In this document: positions 1-12,004 of the stretch, piece after piece
Numbering within the stretch: position 1 is the first letter of the stretch
Layout: the number at the start of each line of letters is the position of its first letter
Assembly (NCBI GenBank): GCA_021030915.1
Contig: JAGEMR010000022.1
Span: 62,001 to 126,000 of the forward strand
DNA from: Astrothelium macrocarpum
Taxonomy: Eukaryota; Ascomycota; Dothideomycetes; Trypetheliales; Trypetheliaceae
DNA: 64,000 nucleotides
Direction of reading: 5' to 3'
The notes under the pieces: model-generated
What the model was told of the DNA's origin: nothing
Database searches by the model: none
Seen by the model: only the letters and a program-made list of their open reading frames with translations
Program-made: the position numbers and the translations under genes

Positions 1-2033
1 CATGGGATCGAAAAGCGCGAAGCAAGATACGCCACAATCCTTCGGTCTAGAAAATCCTCGTTTCATATATAAAGACATGTTCTACGTACTCCAACTCAGA
101 CCGCCTGCTTAAGCGAGATATTCGCATTAATTCAGTGATTTAGAGTAGATCATACCAACATTTCAAAAATCATCAGGCTTACTCAATAGTAACAAGGCCT
201 GCGAAGCATAGTCAACGGCTTTACAGGCACCAAGCTTGGATGCATCAAAAGTTATATTGCAAGGGTCATGACGCGGGTTATTAGAGCTCTCTTTGGGGAA
301 GAGCTGTAGGTTGAGCAAAATCTGTAGAGCTATTAGTTTCACTGCTCGCAGAATGTTATGGAGGTATCTTTCAAGAAAGCATTGTATCAGTTCTCCAAGG
401 TGATGTACTTTTCCTCAAAAAAATCAGAAAGAACACAGCGAATCGGATTTCATCAGAACATCGCACAGGTCCAGAAGCCAACTGAAGACGTACCTATCAT
501 CGAGATGCAATGAGTAGTTGCCGATTGCTGGACCGGTCAGCTATTAGAAAATGGTAAAAACGCATTTCATAATATGGCTCGCCATTTCTGGCGCAATCGT
601 TAGAAAAATTTTCACGTATTCCATAACATTGAACATGAACTCAGAGATATGAATACACGTACCAAAGCTGAAAGCGATCACCATATGCGCGAAGAAGCGA
701 TCTGCGAATCTAGATGCCATGGTCTCATCAGTATAATAGCTCATCCGCTTCTATCAAAGGGACCCTTATGCAAAGAACGATTGAACCATCTATAGTCAGG
801 CTACAGTCGTATATTAGTGAGCGCTCCATATAGTGACATGTGACAGAGACTAACCTCATTAAATCAGAATTTTCAGTGTTGATAGATCATCTCCGGACAT
901 GCCCTCGTTACAAGGCACGCCGTTCAAACAGTGTGAATAGAAATCATCATGAGAAGATGAAAATATGTATAACCAAATGAAAACGAAGAACGTATATACC
1001 TAACCGACTATGTTAGCATTTACCTCAAAGCACCACAAAGGACTTTATCAAAACAAGTATGCTATGCTCAGCTGACGTAGTCTCAACATGCCTCTTCACG
1101 AGCCACGGCCAGCAAAGTTGTACGCTTTGCTTGTATCGACTGTGATCGCGAAATGCGTTCTGTCCGCCCGTACGTTCAAGTCTTCTTCATAGAATAGGAA
1201 AGGATGAGTTAGAAATATAGAAGGATGACTACCTGTCGAAGACAACGTGTTAGCCATAGTCAAGTGAAACAATAAGCCAGGAGATCTGGGGAAGACAGGT
1301 AGGATCAGACAAGGCTGAAACTAGTAGACATTTCAACAAGTTTTGTTCTGTTCGAGGAATGCCTTTCCAATGTCGCTTGATCATCATAGAACGGAATCCT
1401 GGGGGTTGGACAAGTAGACTGAATTACCTTTGTAGGACGTGTCAAGGAGAGGAACCTTAGCTCAGTCCCGATATATTTAACAGTTTATCTCATTATTGCT
1501 TCTCGGGTAGAGATTCTTGACGGGATGCGCGCACACTGCTCAGTTATGGCAAGGTTGAGAATGTTTGTGGGGAGAACGGATGGTAAACGGAACCGAAACT
1601 CCTAAGATAGCAAACTCGTCAATTCTGTATCGTGAAAATAAACAGTACGGATAACTGGATATAATTGTGCGCTGATCAGAGTAATTCTAGAGACGTTTTC
1701 TTTCCTGCACGATGCTTTAGGAGTTGGATTATTCGTGGTAAGGTAATCATCCTGGGTATTGCACGTTGAATTTCAATAAGAGAAGCTGTGAGCATACGTG
1801 AGAGTTTTTGGCCATATCCCAAGCTCTGCTCAAAGGTTCTTTGACACTGGCAAGTGTCGCGTCTGCTTCATGTAGTTTTGAAGTGTGTGCTTGGCCGTCA
1901 ATTGAAGGTGTTTGTCGGAAGAAAAAGACTCGGCGAAACTTTTGTGCGCGAACCCCGAAACTCCAAATTTATTGGCGAATAGCAAAGCATTGCCAATTCA
2001 TGTGCAAAATCTATAATTAAGCCGCCCTGTCTA
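1..2033. other. Gene-free stretch
   Basis: About 2 kb with no convincing coding region. The open frames are short, lack recognisable motifs and do not join into a multi-exon model. I see no tRNA-like or repeat structure. Confidence 0.5.
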
Positions 2034-3199
2034 TTAAAATACATTTTCTGGCTTCTTGCCGTCCAAATCCGAGTAAAAGTTCCAGCCAAAGCGTTTGGAT
2101 GGATCATTGAAGCGCAACTTCCTGTCCAATGCATCAATCTTTTCCACCTCCTCGTGGCTGAGCTTGAAATCTCCCTCCAGATTCGCTTTGATACGCGATT
2201 CCGTCTTACTCTTTGGTATTACTGAATGGCCTTTTGCGATTCCCCACGCTAACGCCACCTGCGCACCGGTCTTGCCATGTGCCTCCCCCAATTCAACCAG
2301 AACAGGATCATCTATTAATTTGTTTATTTCCTTTCCAGAGGTATAGATCTCATTCTGATTACCAAACGGACTGTATTGCGTTATGTGGATTCCCTTGCTT
2401 TTGTGCCAGTCTGTGAAGGACTGTTGTTGAAGATACGGATGCAATTCGATCTGGTGCGCTGCTGGTACCTGTATCTGGAGTCAGAAAGAGGCATTCACTT
2501 GAAACCGTGGATGGATCGGCTTACCGTAGTCGTCTCGTTCAGCAATCGCTCCAACTCCCCTCTGCTGAAATTGGATACACCAATAGCCTTGACCTTTCCG
2601 GATCCCAAGCATTTCTCCAATGCTTTGTAAGTATCGACGTAATCAGTCTCTCCTGGAATGGTTTTGTCATTCTTATCCTTTGGCGTGAGTGCATCACCAC
2701 GTGCGAACGGAGATGGCCAATGCATAAGATAGAGGTCAACATAGTCAACCCCAAGGTCTTCAAGCGAAGCGTCCAGCGCCTTTATCACATCATCTGGGTG
2801 ATGACTATTGTTCCACAATTTGGTGGTTAGGAAAATATCGCTTCTGGGCACGCCGGAATCCTTAATGGCTCGACCAACAGCGGGCTCCGTGCCATAACTA
2901 AAACGATAAATTTCAGTATTAATGGCATGAAGCTCCGCTACGTGGAGTATACAAAAGACCTACACTCTGGCAGTGTCAATATGCCTATAGCCCTGCTTCA
3001 AGGCTATAGAAACCGCATGCTCTTGCGCTTCTTTGTCCTGCCAGGTGCCAAAGCCAAGCGCAGGTATTTTTTGCCCAGTATTGAGCTTCAATGTTGTTCC
3101 AGCATACGTTGAAGCCCATCGAAAACACTGTTTTCTCGGATATGATGATAGTGCAATCCGCTGTGTGAATTGTTTCATGCAAAGAGCGGGAGAAGTCAT
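2034..3199 (-). CDS. Aldo/keto reductase (AKR superfamily)
   Basis: Predicted NAD(P)H-dependent reductase of carbonyl compounds; the substrate cannot be told from sequence. Three exons, complement of 2034-2468, 2525-2897 and 2964-3199, separated by introns of 56 and 66 bases, give 347 residues, usual for a single-domain AKR plus a short extension. The catalytic tetrad is visible: Asp75 in HIDTA, Tyr80 in VYG, Lys105 in TTKLW and His138 in LMHWP. The GVSNF and VIPKS motifs of the barrel and cofactor site are also present. The first in-frame ATG is at 3199; the frame is open further upstream but without ATG. Roughly 35 residues before the barrel are rich in Arg, Ser and Gln and poor in acids, which could be a mitochondrial presequence. 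Family assignment is firm; specificity and location are inference. Confidence 0.92.
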
Positions 3200-3989
3200 A
3201 TTCGTAATGATCCAGGGCACCAATTAGCTATACGAAGTCAGGAGATGAAAATAATATAGACAGAGGTTGTTTGTAACATTGAGTTGTCTCAATGTTATTG
3301 GCGTCATAGCTTGTTGTTCGGAATAAGACATTGAGAATCTGGTGACGTAAACGGGAGGTTTATTCAGATGCGCAATCCTCTCGCCAGTCTAGTGGACATC
3401 ACCGTAAGATCGCAGAATTACTTCTCTGCAAGCGGGTCGGCAAATGAAAAGGGGGCACATCAATCTTTGAATCCCAGCCTCTCTTTACCATCCGTAGTGC
3501 TAAAATGACAAGAGTGTGAAGAGCAGCGCTATCGACATATATTCTGGGCAGACGTGGCAAACTACCCAAATTATCTAACGCGACGGATAAGCATTTCTTA
3601 GGGTCGCGACCCCTTCAGCCGCATCCCAGGCCTCCCGTCTATTCGGCTAAAAAGTCTAATGATCCCATTCAATTGATTTTAGATGGCATGTCCAACAGAA
3701 TTGCATGAGAGCATGAACGAACTTGGTCTGAGACAATTGAAGTCATGTGAATATTAGCATAACTACATGGACATGGAAAGTACAATCATCCAATCTGTTC
3801 GTCTCTGAATTCCATGAAATTTTTCCAATTTCACGTTCGGTCTCTCCCACCAACCAATAATTAAAATTTATAATAGGCCTGACCAATGTACAGACACCGA
3901 AGCCGAACCAAGCGTTATCAAATTTGGACGCTTAATTAATTGAAGAGAAAATTTTTCGGAAAATCGCAAAACTGTCAAGTCATGGTAGC
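3200..3989. other. Intergenic region upstream of the AKR gene
   Basis: About 0.8 kb holding the AKR promoter and the 3' flank of the next gene, both on the minus strand. No other gene or repeat recognised. Confidence 0.5.
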
Positions 3990-4668
3990 TTACAATGCAA
4001 GCACACCGATGAGACCAAGAGCACCCGCAAGACCTCCACCGATCACACCAGTAGGTATGGCCGCACCACCAGAGGAGCTTGAAGAGCTGCCAGCAGCACT
4101 ACTCGCAGCTGCAGAGCTAGAAGGGCCAGATGTAGTACCGAGAGTGCTTGAGGAGCCAGAGCTTGACGACGTGGTCAAGGCAGTGCTATTGCCGCCAGAA
4201 GTAGCAGAAGCCGCGGTTGAGTTTGCAGCGGCAGCTGAAGTTAGGTTGCCACTGGCTGCAACCAGTGAAGAGTTGGCAGATGCGATCAGAGAGCTGGCGG
4301 CAGAGAGAGAGCTTTCAGCAGAGGTAACAGCGGCAGCACCAGTGGTCGCAACTGGTATCAGATAGGTTTGAATGTCGCTTGGCAACGCGCTGAACCACGA
4401 TGGTGTGTGTCCTCCGGCAAATTCCGATGCGATTGCTGAAGAAGCAGCTGCGGAGTTGGTGAGAGCGAGAGAGAATACTGATGCAGGCAGCGCAGTCTGG
4501 AGGACTTGATAGACGGAGAGGCTGAAGAGATAGTCAGTTATCCGGGTTCGAGAAAAGTTCGCACAGCGCTTACGTATTGATGCTCTCCGACGCCTGTCTC
4601 TCCTGGAGATCAGGAGATGCGAAAGCAGAGGCGGCGAAAGCCACGACAGCAAGGTTCTTGAATTGCAT
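3990..4668 (-). CDS. Secreted Ser/Ala-rich protein with GPI-anchor-type tail
   Basis: Two exons, complement of 3990-4521 and 4574-4668, with a 52-base intron; 208 residues. It starts MQFKNLAVVAFAASAFASP, a clear secretion signal with likely cleavage after the Ala-Ser-Ala region. A short conserved-looking part follows (VLQTALPASVFSLAL and a segment with PSWFSALP), then a long low-complexity tract of Ser, Ala, Thr and Gly. The C-terminus has small residues (SSSSGGAAIPTG) followed by a hydrophobic tail ending in GLIGVLAL with no residues after it, the layout of a GPI-anchor signal. The protein is therefore likely attached to the plasma membrane or wall and O-glycosylated. Function unknown. Many fungal wall proteins share this architecture. 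Confidence 0.85.
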
Positions 4669-5730
4669 GGCGAATAGTAAACTGAATGGTCGATTAAACA
4701 GAAGGGACAGTGAATAATGCAATGCGGTTGAATCGGTGCCGCGGTTGACAAGAGTAACTTTGCAATATTTCGACGGCGCAAGACAGCGGTTCTGGGTTGG
4801 AGGAAAAGGCTTTTTCAATGAACGGGGTAGGGGAAAATACGGCGACTAAGGTGCACCATTAAGCCGCCCACCCCCAGCTTCGGTGTGCCGACATATGGCT
4901 AGAGGGCCTCCTTAGCGTGCTACATCATAAAGCTTTAGGGAAAGTCTTGCATGGAAGCCACGCATCCGGATGTGGCGACCATGGCGAAGCTCAGCCTTCA
5001 TACATTTCTAGCCAATAGTGACTGCAACTAAGCGTCACAACGGCCGTTTAGTTCCATTGACTTACGCAAGCCATGAGAAGAACTACAGGTCTAGCCCTAG
5101 GAAGGCGACTGAGCACGCATTTGTCAGAAACGCTGCCTACTCGCCTTCAATACTCTTTCACGAAGCCCAGCAAAAAAAGGGTGCGGAACACTCGGTACTC
5201 TCAGCCGAACCTCTCCCACCAACGACGTTGAACCAAAAATGGAGGCATGTCATTGGTTCAGAAATGTTTGGCGCTTGAGGCTTTCGCGCCTGCATTGGAG
5301 AAATCTCGCTTCCTTCGTACCCTTACTAATTTCCCGGGGCTACCCATCCGAACATCCAAGTTTCCAAGGATCCCGGTCCTGTCAACCGCGGCTTAAAAGC
5401 CCAATAGCATAGCCCAGAATAGTAGCCAGTAGGTTCAAGCTGCAACGAGGGTAACGGTGTGGATTTCATCTTCCTATATCGATAATAGGTCCCCAAACTT
5501 GCGCTTCTCCTTTACGAATATTCATGACCATGTCGTGATGAGAGCTCGTCGTTGCGTGCAGTTCCTTCATTTCCGCGGGGGGCTCAGCACCTCGAAAATG
5601 GAGTCATCCGATTGGTCAACCGGGGCGAGTGCCGTCCCGATCTACTCGATATGGACATTCGCCCAGGCCGTTGACCTTTTTGTAAACAACTGCAACGTTT
5701 TCTGTGATTCTACTCGCCTGCTGGCTGAAA
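4669..5730. other. Divergent intergenic region
   Basis: About 1.06 kb between the start codons of the GPI-type gene (minus) and the sirtuin gene (plus), so it must hold both promoters. The open frame at 5018-5278 lacks any recognisable motif and I do not call it a gene. Confidence 0.5.
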
Positions 5731-7418
5731 ATGGCTTTAGCCAATTTGCCAGATCAGCCAAAGCTAGAGAGGCCGACTTACAATGTGATAGACCTCTCCT
5801 CGGATGATGAAGAACCCAGCCCACAACGGGCTGTGAAGGAGCCGAAACATGAAGTGCTGCCAGACAAGGAGGCTAAACATGAGCTTGACGATGCCAGTGC
5901 TGACGGATGGGAGAGTGATTCTGTTTTGAACGATCTTCTGGAGAATGGGCCGGAGATGCAGCTTATTTCTGGTATTTCGAAAACCAGACGTCTTGTGCGG
6001 CTAGTGTTTGCTGCTAATTCTGACTGCAGGTCCAAATTGTTGTGGACCCGAAGAAGCAGCCACTTACCGAAAGAGGCTGCATGAAATTGGCGCAGAGCAT
6101 TTCATCCTTGAAACTGTCACGTCCGGCAGTGTTACCGTGAAAAAGCTTTGTACCGCTTTTGGAGTCAACATCACTCCATTTCTTGAAGCAAGAGATGAGG
6201 ACCTTTATCCTTTGCTGGGAAAGCTGATCAGTGAGGAACTCAGTAAACGCCAGAAATTGCCACAGTACAACACCATCGACGATGCTGCTGCCTTGTTGAA
6301 TAAATCTGAAAATGTCGTTGTCATCACAGGAGCCGGGATTTCGACCAGTCTTGGCATCCCTGATTTTAGATCCAAGAAAACTGGATTCTATTCAAAGCTA
6401 CGTGAGATGGGCTTTTCTGACCCGGAAGAGGTCTTTGATATTCACAACTTTGACGAAGATCCAAGGTAAGCGACTACGCCGCTGAGCGCATGTTTTGAAT
6501 GCTAATCATTAATGGAACAGCACGTTTTATGAGCTTGCAGGGGAGATTGTCCCTGACTTGAAAGAGTGGACACCCACTCATGAATTCATCCATTTGCTAC
6601 AACAAAAGGACAAGCTTCTAACAAATTATACGCAGAACATTGATAACCTGGAGAGCAACGCTGGAATTTCCCCAGAAAAAGTCATTCAATGTCACGGATC
6701 GTGGGCCACAGCAACTTGTCGCAAATGTGGCTACAAAGTCCCTGGCATTGAGATCTTCGGGGATGTCAAAGCCAAGCAAGTAGCCAAATGCAAGATCTGC
6801 ACTCAGCGTATCAAGGACGAAAGACCGGGTCTCAAGCGCAAGCGGAGCTCCAACGATGGTAAAAGACGGAAGAAAGGCATGAACGATTCCGACGACGACG
6901 ACGGTCGTTACGACATTCCCGAACCCGGCGTGATGAAGGTAAGACGGCATCGTATGGTTCTCAAATCACTTCAGTTCGGCTCGCTAACTGGAATAGCCTG
7001 ATATCACGTTCTTTGGCGAAGCTCTTCCGAATCAGTTCTTTGAACGAATCACGCTCCACGACCTGGAAAAGGTCGATCTTGTGCTTGTCATTGGGACGAG
7101 TATGAAGGTAGCGCCAGTATCCGAGATCCCACGGATCATGCCTCCGCTCGTACCGCATATCTATGTTTCGCTTGATGTTAGTATTGTTTCCAGTGGAAAC
7201 AAGCCACCGCTAACTTGGGCACTTAGCCTGTTCGTCACATCAACTTCGATATAACACTTCTCGGTCAGTGCGACACTATTGTTGCGGAGCTCAGTAGGAG
7301 AGCCGGGTGGGATTTGAAACATGAGATGATTCCCGCCGACCAAGTAAATGTGATTGAGCCTTGTGAGGACCACGAAGGACGATATACAGTCACTTCAAAG
7401 CCGAAATTCCCTGATTAA
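5731..7418 (+). CDS. NAD-dependent protein deacetylase, sirtuin of Sir2/Hst1 type
   Basis: Five exons, 5731-5971, 6030-6465, 6521-6938, 6997-7176 and 7227-7418, with 50-58-base introns; 488 residues. Sirtuins remove acyl groups from lysines using NAD+; this subtype acts on chromatin. Visible: the NAD-binding GAGIS from Gly181, the segment IPDFRS, the signature TQNIDNLE, catalytic His284 in QCHGSW, and a zinc site formed by Cys292, Cys295, Cys316 and Cys319. An extra segment before the sirtuin core (GPEEAATYRKRL onward) resembles the Sir2/Hst1 N-terminal region, and the first 80 residues are acidic and disordered. A basic/acidic insert (KRKRSSND, DSDDDD) follows the zinc site. ATG 5731 is chosen because the frame upstream has no earlier ATG. 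Sir2 versus Hst1 identity cannot be decided by eye. Confidence 0.93.
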
Positions 7419-7750
7419 GTCATCAAAGTGCTTGAGCTATCCAGTTCATATCTCGTGTATGCAGTAGTTTACGGATTTTGGTTTTGTAGGTTGCTTTTTT
7501 TTGGCGCGAGATCCAAAAAAGTGGAAACATAGATACCCCATTGCCGATTATATATTTGTGCCTCACGGACTTTAAACAGGCGATGTTGATGATTTTGAGT
7601 TGGAATGCAGCGTATATACTGTAGGAATTAAATTAGCAATGCCATGTATATTCTTTGTAGCTCAGCCTGAACTTTAATTCGCTTTTCCAAAACCCGACAT
7701 TTCTTTTTCCAATTAAACCTCGTCTGGGCAATTATTTATGTGTTCTTAAC
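7419..7750. other. Sirtuin 3' region and Rpp40 promoter
   Basis: About 330 bases between two genes on the same strand, with several T-rich tracts. No other feature recognised. Confidence 0.4.
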
Positions 7751-9027
7751 ATGTTCAATTTCTCCAAGCACGCTGCTCCGCCCGTAAAATGCAGTTTTAC
7801 ACATACGAGCTTACCTGCATTTATTGATGAGAATCAGCCACCTGCGAAACGAAAACCATTCTCTGGATTCTCATCCCAACCCTTCAATCATCAGGTTCGG
7901 TGAAAAGTATCATAATGATATAACTAGATGCTTACGACGATAACAGATTAATGCTCTGATTCCTGAAGAATTATATGCACTCGTTGAAGCACAATTAAAT
8001 AGGGATGACTTCGTACCACGATACTCCAGAGTTTACATGTCGCTCGGAGAGATAATAGAGAGCGAGTTCTTAGGTGAACACATTAAAACTGGTTAGTTCT
8101 AGAGTCCACAAGAGGTTTTAAACCCAGCTCATAATGCGAATAGGTAATGCCTTGATGCTGTCAGAAGGCCGACCGAGCGTAGATAATTGTTTCAGTCTGC
8201 AAGATGGTAGGGTCTATCATTCCTACTCAATGACTATAGTATCAGGCCCCTAACCGACCTCAGGTGTTCTAAAGCTTGACCTCGATCAGCCAACATACGA
8301 ACGAGTGGGCTTGGTTGGCAAGCCAATACCGTCTGGAGGGCGCAAACATCAGAAAGCAAGGTTTCGTGAGTCTTTTCTGGATTTTTACGCAAATTGATAG
8401 ATATACTGACAAGATCAAGTAATTGAGCTCAACCTCCGTCTTCCATCCATGAGACATGGAAAGAAGGGATTTAGTCGTATCCAATGGGCGTTCAAAAATG
8501 TACTCAACCAGTCTCTATCCTGGCTATTTTGCGACCTAGCCAATGTAACGCGACCTCTGGATAGCTGCTCAGAGCAGCCAATTGCAAAGCATCATCCTTT
8601 TGAAGAAATCTGCAAGCCTCATGTGTGTCATATCAAAAATGCAAGAGTTCCGGGTTTCATTCCCACAGCCGGGCTTAATGACTACGAATACACGGCGGAG
8701 CTTCTTGAGTGGATAGGACTTGCGATGCTAGATTCGCCGAGGATCCGAGTTGATGATTCAATGGATTCTTACCTCAGCCGCTACGCTTTTCCCATCGCTC
8801 AAGATGCGGATGGGAATGATGTAGACTTGAGTACGAAAAATTTGGTGGTAATCAAATGGTCCGGGCTTTTGTCCCCATCGTTTGTAGAGAAGTTTTTCAT
8901 GAAAATGCGGAGGCATGCTAGTAAGGGGTGGTTTGCGTTGAGTGCATCCGGGTTCGACGGCGAAGGCTACAGTGTTGTAAATCACGGACACGAAGTCCTT
9001 ACATGGAGCTGGCCGGCGAGGGGTTAG
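7751..9027 (+). CDS. Ribonuclease P/MRP protein subunit Rpp40
   Basis: Predicted protein subunit of RNase P and MRP, which process tRNA and rRNA precursors in the nucleus. Five exons, 7751-7894, 7947-8091, 8144-8206, 8264-8365 and 8420-9027, give 353 residues; the last intron uses a CAAG acceptor. The call rests on the conserved stretch GVLKLDLDQPTYERVGLVGK, on KHQKARF, and on ELNLRLPSMRHGKKGF followed by IQWAFKNVLNQSLSWLFCDL, all typical of the fungal Rpp40 family. Just after comes a low-similarity middle part, and the C-terminus contains a segment LVVIKWSGLLSPSFV followed by WFALSASGF. It ends 262 bases from the convergent HMG-box gene. Function is taken from the family; exon 1 is the least certain part. 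Confidence 0.88.
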
Positions 9028-9289
9028 TAGCAGAATAGACTTTCACAGCTTGACATTGATTTTACATTCGCATACAAGACACAACGCTACTGATAAGAAA
9101 AGCCAAGCGCAGCGGCAGACTGGTTTTTGTACACACATGTACGCGCGCGCAGAAGAAATGACACGAAGCCAACTAGAAAAGGAAAGCCGTGACGAAACCA
9201 AAGGGTATACCTGCCCGGCGGCACTAAGTCATCGGATTTCCACAACGAAATGAACCACAACGCCCGTCCTGGTTGAGAACGAATAGTCC

Positions 9290-10441
9290 CTAGGCCGATT
9301 GGCGACTCTTGCGAGGAGTTTTCTTGCGCTCGTGACCATATACTTCTTTCCATTCGCGATCGTATCGGGCAATATCCTCCTCGTGCATGGTTTCATATTT
9401 CTGTGAAAACGAAATGTTAGGCATATCTTGTCTTGTTTGCTGGGGAGTCGCAATCCAAACTTACAGCTTTTTCAGCTGGTGTCAACGCCTTCCATTCCTT
9501 GCCTATTAGCTTCCCCGCGTCTCTCAACGGCAATGACTTCATGTCACCGCTGTTGAAGCGCTCCTTGTTGAAAAAGTTATATGCGAAAAGCGGTCGCTTC
9601 ACCCTGCGATCGTCGCTAATGAGACGGATGATTCGGCCGCCGTGTTTGGGCCGTTTTTTGTGGCCTGGATTGGCAGTGGTAGTAGTAAGCATACGTAGAA
9701 GAGAACTTCGCGCAGCATTCGCCTCCCTGATGCGTTCTGGTGTGTGCGATTGAACCCATTGGCGGTACTCTGAGTGAACAGCTGCGTTGCGTTCGTTGGC
9801 GAGATGGTTGTAGTGCTAGATTAAAAGCGGTCAGCTGTCAGCGTGGCCATCTCTTAGGGTTGTATCCGTACCTCTCGTTCAGAGGGACTCAGATTTTTGT
9901 ACGCATTGGCTAAATCCGGTATTTGCGTAGTGGCATTGCCTTTGCCACGCACGACTCTTTCGGCGGATAATGCCGTCCAAGCGGTGAAACGCTGGATTCG
10001 GGGCTCCGAGCTCAGAAGCGCAATCTCTTTAAGGTCTTTAACCTTATCACGGCTTTTCTTGGCAGCTAGCCTTTCTTTGGACTTTTCAGAAAGAACGCGC
10101 TTTGTCGGCTTCTTCTTCGCCTTAGTCGCAGCTTTCTTGCGACCGCCTGTTCTCTTGCTTGTGGTGGCTTTCTTTCTTGGAGCGCGTTTCGTCGTAGAGC
10201 TCTTCGCTTTAGTACGGGGGGTTCTCACGGATTTTCCTTTCGCCGCTGTGCTGCGAGGCGCGTGAAACTGAATTGAGGTATGGAGGAGGCGCTTGCCTTG
10301 CGAAACGGAGTTTGGTAACGCGGTACAGTTGTTGAGAGCATTTCGAAATTGAGCAAGCTTTTGGGAGAGCTGTGTAACGTCATAGGGGCGCGTTTTGGAG
10401 AGCTCCGTCGAAAGACGACCCAGGACCAGGCGGCCCAACAT
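9290..10441 (-). CDS. Mitochondrial HMG-box DNA-binding protein (Abf2/mtHMG-like)
   Basis: Three exons, complement of 9290-9400, 9465-9815 and 9872-10441, give 343 residues. The start at 10441 has a strong context (CCACC before ATG); the frame is open further upstream only through a TTG. The N-terminus is rich in Arg, Leu, Ser and Thr with few acids, consistent with mitochondrial import, and a very Lys/Arg/Thr-rich linker follows (about residues 75-140). Two HMG-box-like regions come next: a degenerate one around IQRFTAWTALSAERV to SEYRQWV, and a clearer one from RVKRPLFAYNFFNKERF to IARYDREWKEVYG. Such proteins package mitochondrial DNA. Its promoter region, shared with prp5, is interrupted by the inverted-repeat element. 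Mitochondrial role is inference from architecture. Confidence 0.85.
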
Positions 10442-10624
10442 GGTGGCAGACGTCAACGAGGAGCAAGCATGCAATTGAGAACAGAGCTTTTAGAATTCAA
10501 TGAGGGATCTGATGAATAGGAGTTTCTTGGCGATGGGAGTGGGAGGTCGGGCTGTCGCGTGGCTGGTGGTTGACAAGGTACCCGATTGGGTAAGCGTAGC
10601 TGAGTCACCGATTCTGTCCATCAT

Positions 10625-10677
10625 CAGGGGGTTGTCAGAATTGACCGGCCAACCTCCGAACGCCGAAATGAGACGAA
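10625..10677 (+). repeat. Left terminal inverted repeat
   Basis: The 53-bp sequence starting CAGGGGGTTG matches the reverse complement of 12005-12057 at all positions but one. Its base composition is normal, unlike the core. Confidence 0.93.
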
Positions 10678-12004
10678 TTGTTCGAATAACTATTACACAT
10701 TTGTATATATGCGCCTCCCATCATTTTCAGTTAGTAATTTACATTTTTATGATATATCTGCGATACGCGTACGAATTTTTATCATAATAATTTTGTTCTA
10801 TTCTTATTATAATAATATTTTTGTATTCAAATCTTCCATTTAATAATGACATTGTATTTTTTATTTAAAAATAATTCAAATAATTTCAATTAAATTCAAA
10901 TCAGAATTTTTAATTGAATGATTCAGATTAAAAATATCATAAATCTATTTTATCTATATTATTAATCCTTTTTTTTTTTTCATTTTATACGATAAATTAT
11001 TATTTTTTTATAAATAAAAATAATAAGAATATAAAATTAATTCAATATATTATTAATAATAAATATAAAAATATTCAAATAAAATATTCTTATAATATTA
11101 TTTAATAATGAATTTATTATTTAATAATTTGATTTATTAATTTTTAAATTATTTAATTTTTTATTAAATAATCTTTTATTCTAATTGAAAATCTGATTTA
11201 TTTTTATTCAAATAAAATTTAGATTGAATATGAAAACGTTTAATATATTCATTTTTATAATTATAAAAAATAAAAAATCCTTTGATTTATTATAAAATTC
11301 ATATAATAAAATGAAATTTATTATTTTTTTATGAAAATTTTTTAAAAATATTTTCAGATTCATATTTTATTCCTTTTTTATATAATATTTTCGAACGAAT
11401 TTATTTTTTTAAATTATAATATATTTCATTCATTCATATTATAAAAATTCAGAAATTTTTGAAAATATCATCAAAATATTCTTTAATATATTTAATTTTT
11501 TTTTGATTTATTTATTATTTTAATAATTTTTATATATTATATACGATAAAAATTAATATCATTTATTTTATTAATTTTTCTTTTGAATATATAAATATTA
11601 TATAATTTATTATAATAATTAATTTGAATATCAAAAAAAATATGATAAATAAAATTTTTAAAAAATGAAATAAATATATCGATATTATTCTGAAATATTA
11701 TTAATAAATAATCAAATTTATTCAAAATCAGATAAATCTTTTAATATATTAATTTGGCCAAATCATATTAATAATAGAATTATTCTTGATTTATATTTTT
11801 TATGATATCAAAATATTTAAAAAATTCCCAATTAAATTTATAATATAATTTTTTATTATATAAATAAAAAAAATCGAAAATGGTGAATAATATTAAATTT
11901 TTGACGTTTTGGCGAACATTTTGATATATTCGGACGTTTCATACAACGTATGATTGGCGCCATAATTAAGATCAAAATTGAGAGACAATTATTGTTTTGG
12001 TATT

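Noticed and set aside
3940..4365. Plus-strand Ala/Glu/Pro-rich open frame
   Set aside because: Antisense of the Ser/Ala-rich tract of the GPI-type gene, which has signal peptide, intron and anchor tail.
5018..5278. 86-residue plus-strand open frame in the sirtuin promoter region
   Set aside because: No recognisable sequence and located in a divergent promoter.
10625..10800. Candidate target-site duplication for the inverted-repeat element
   Set aside because: The bases next to the two ends (CAT and TCG, or 8-base windows) do not match, so none is claimed.
11537..11725. Open frame inside the AT-rich element core
   Set aside because: Translates to Ile/Asn/Phe/Lys only, as expected for random AT-rich DNA.
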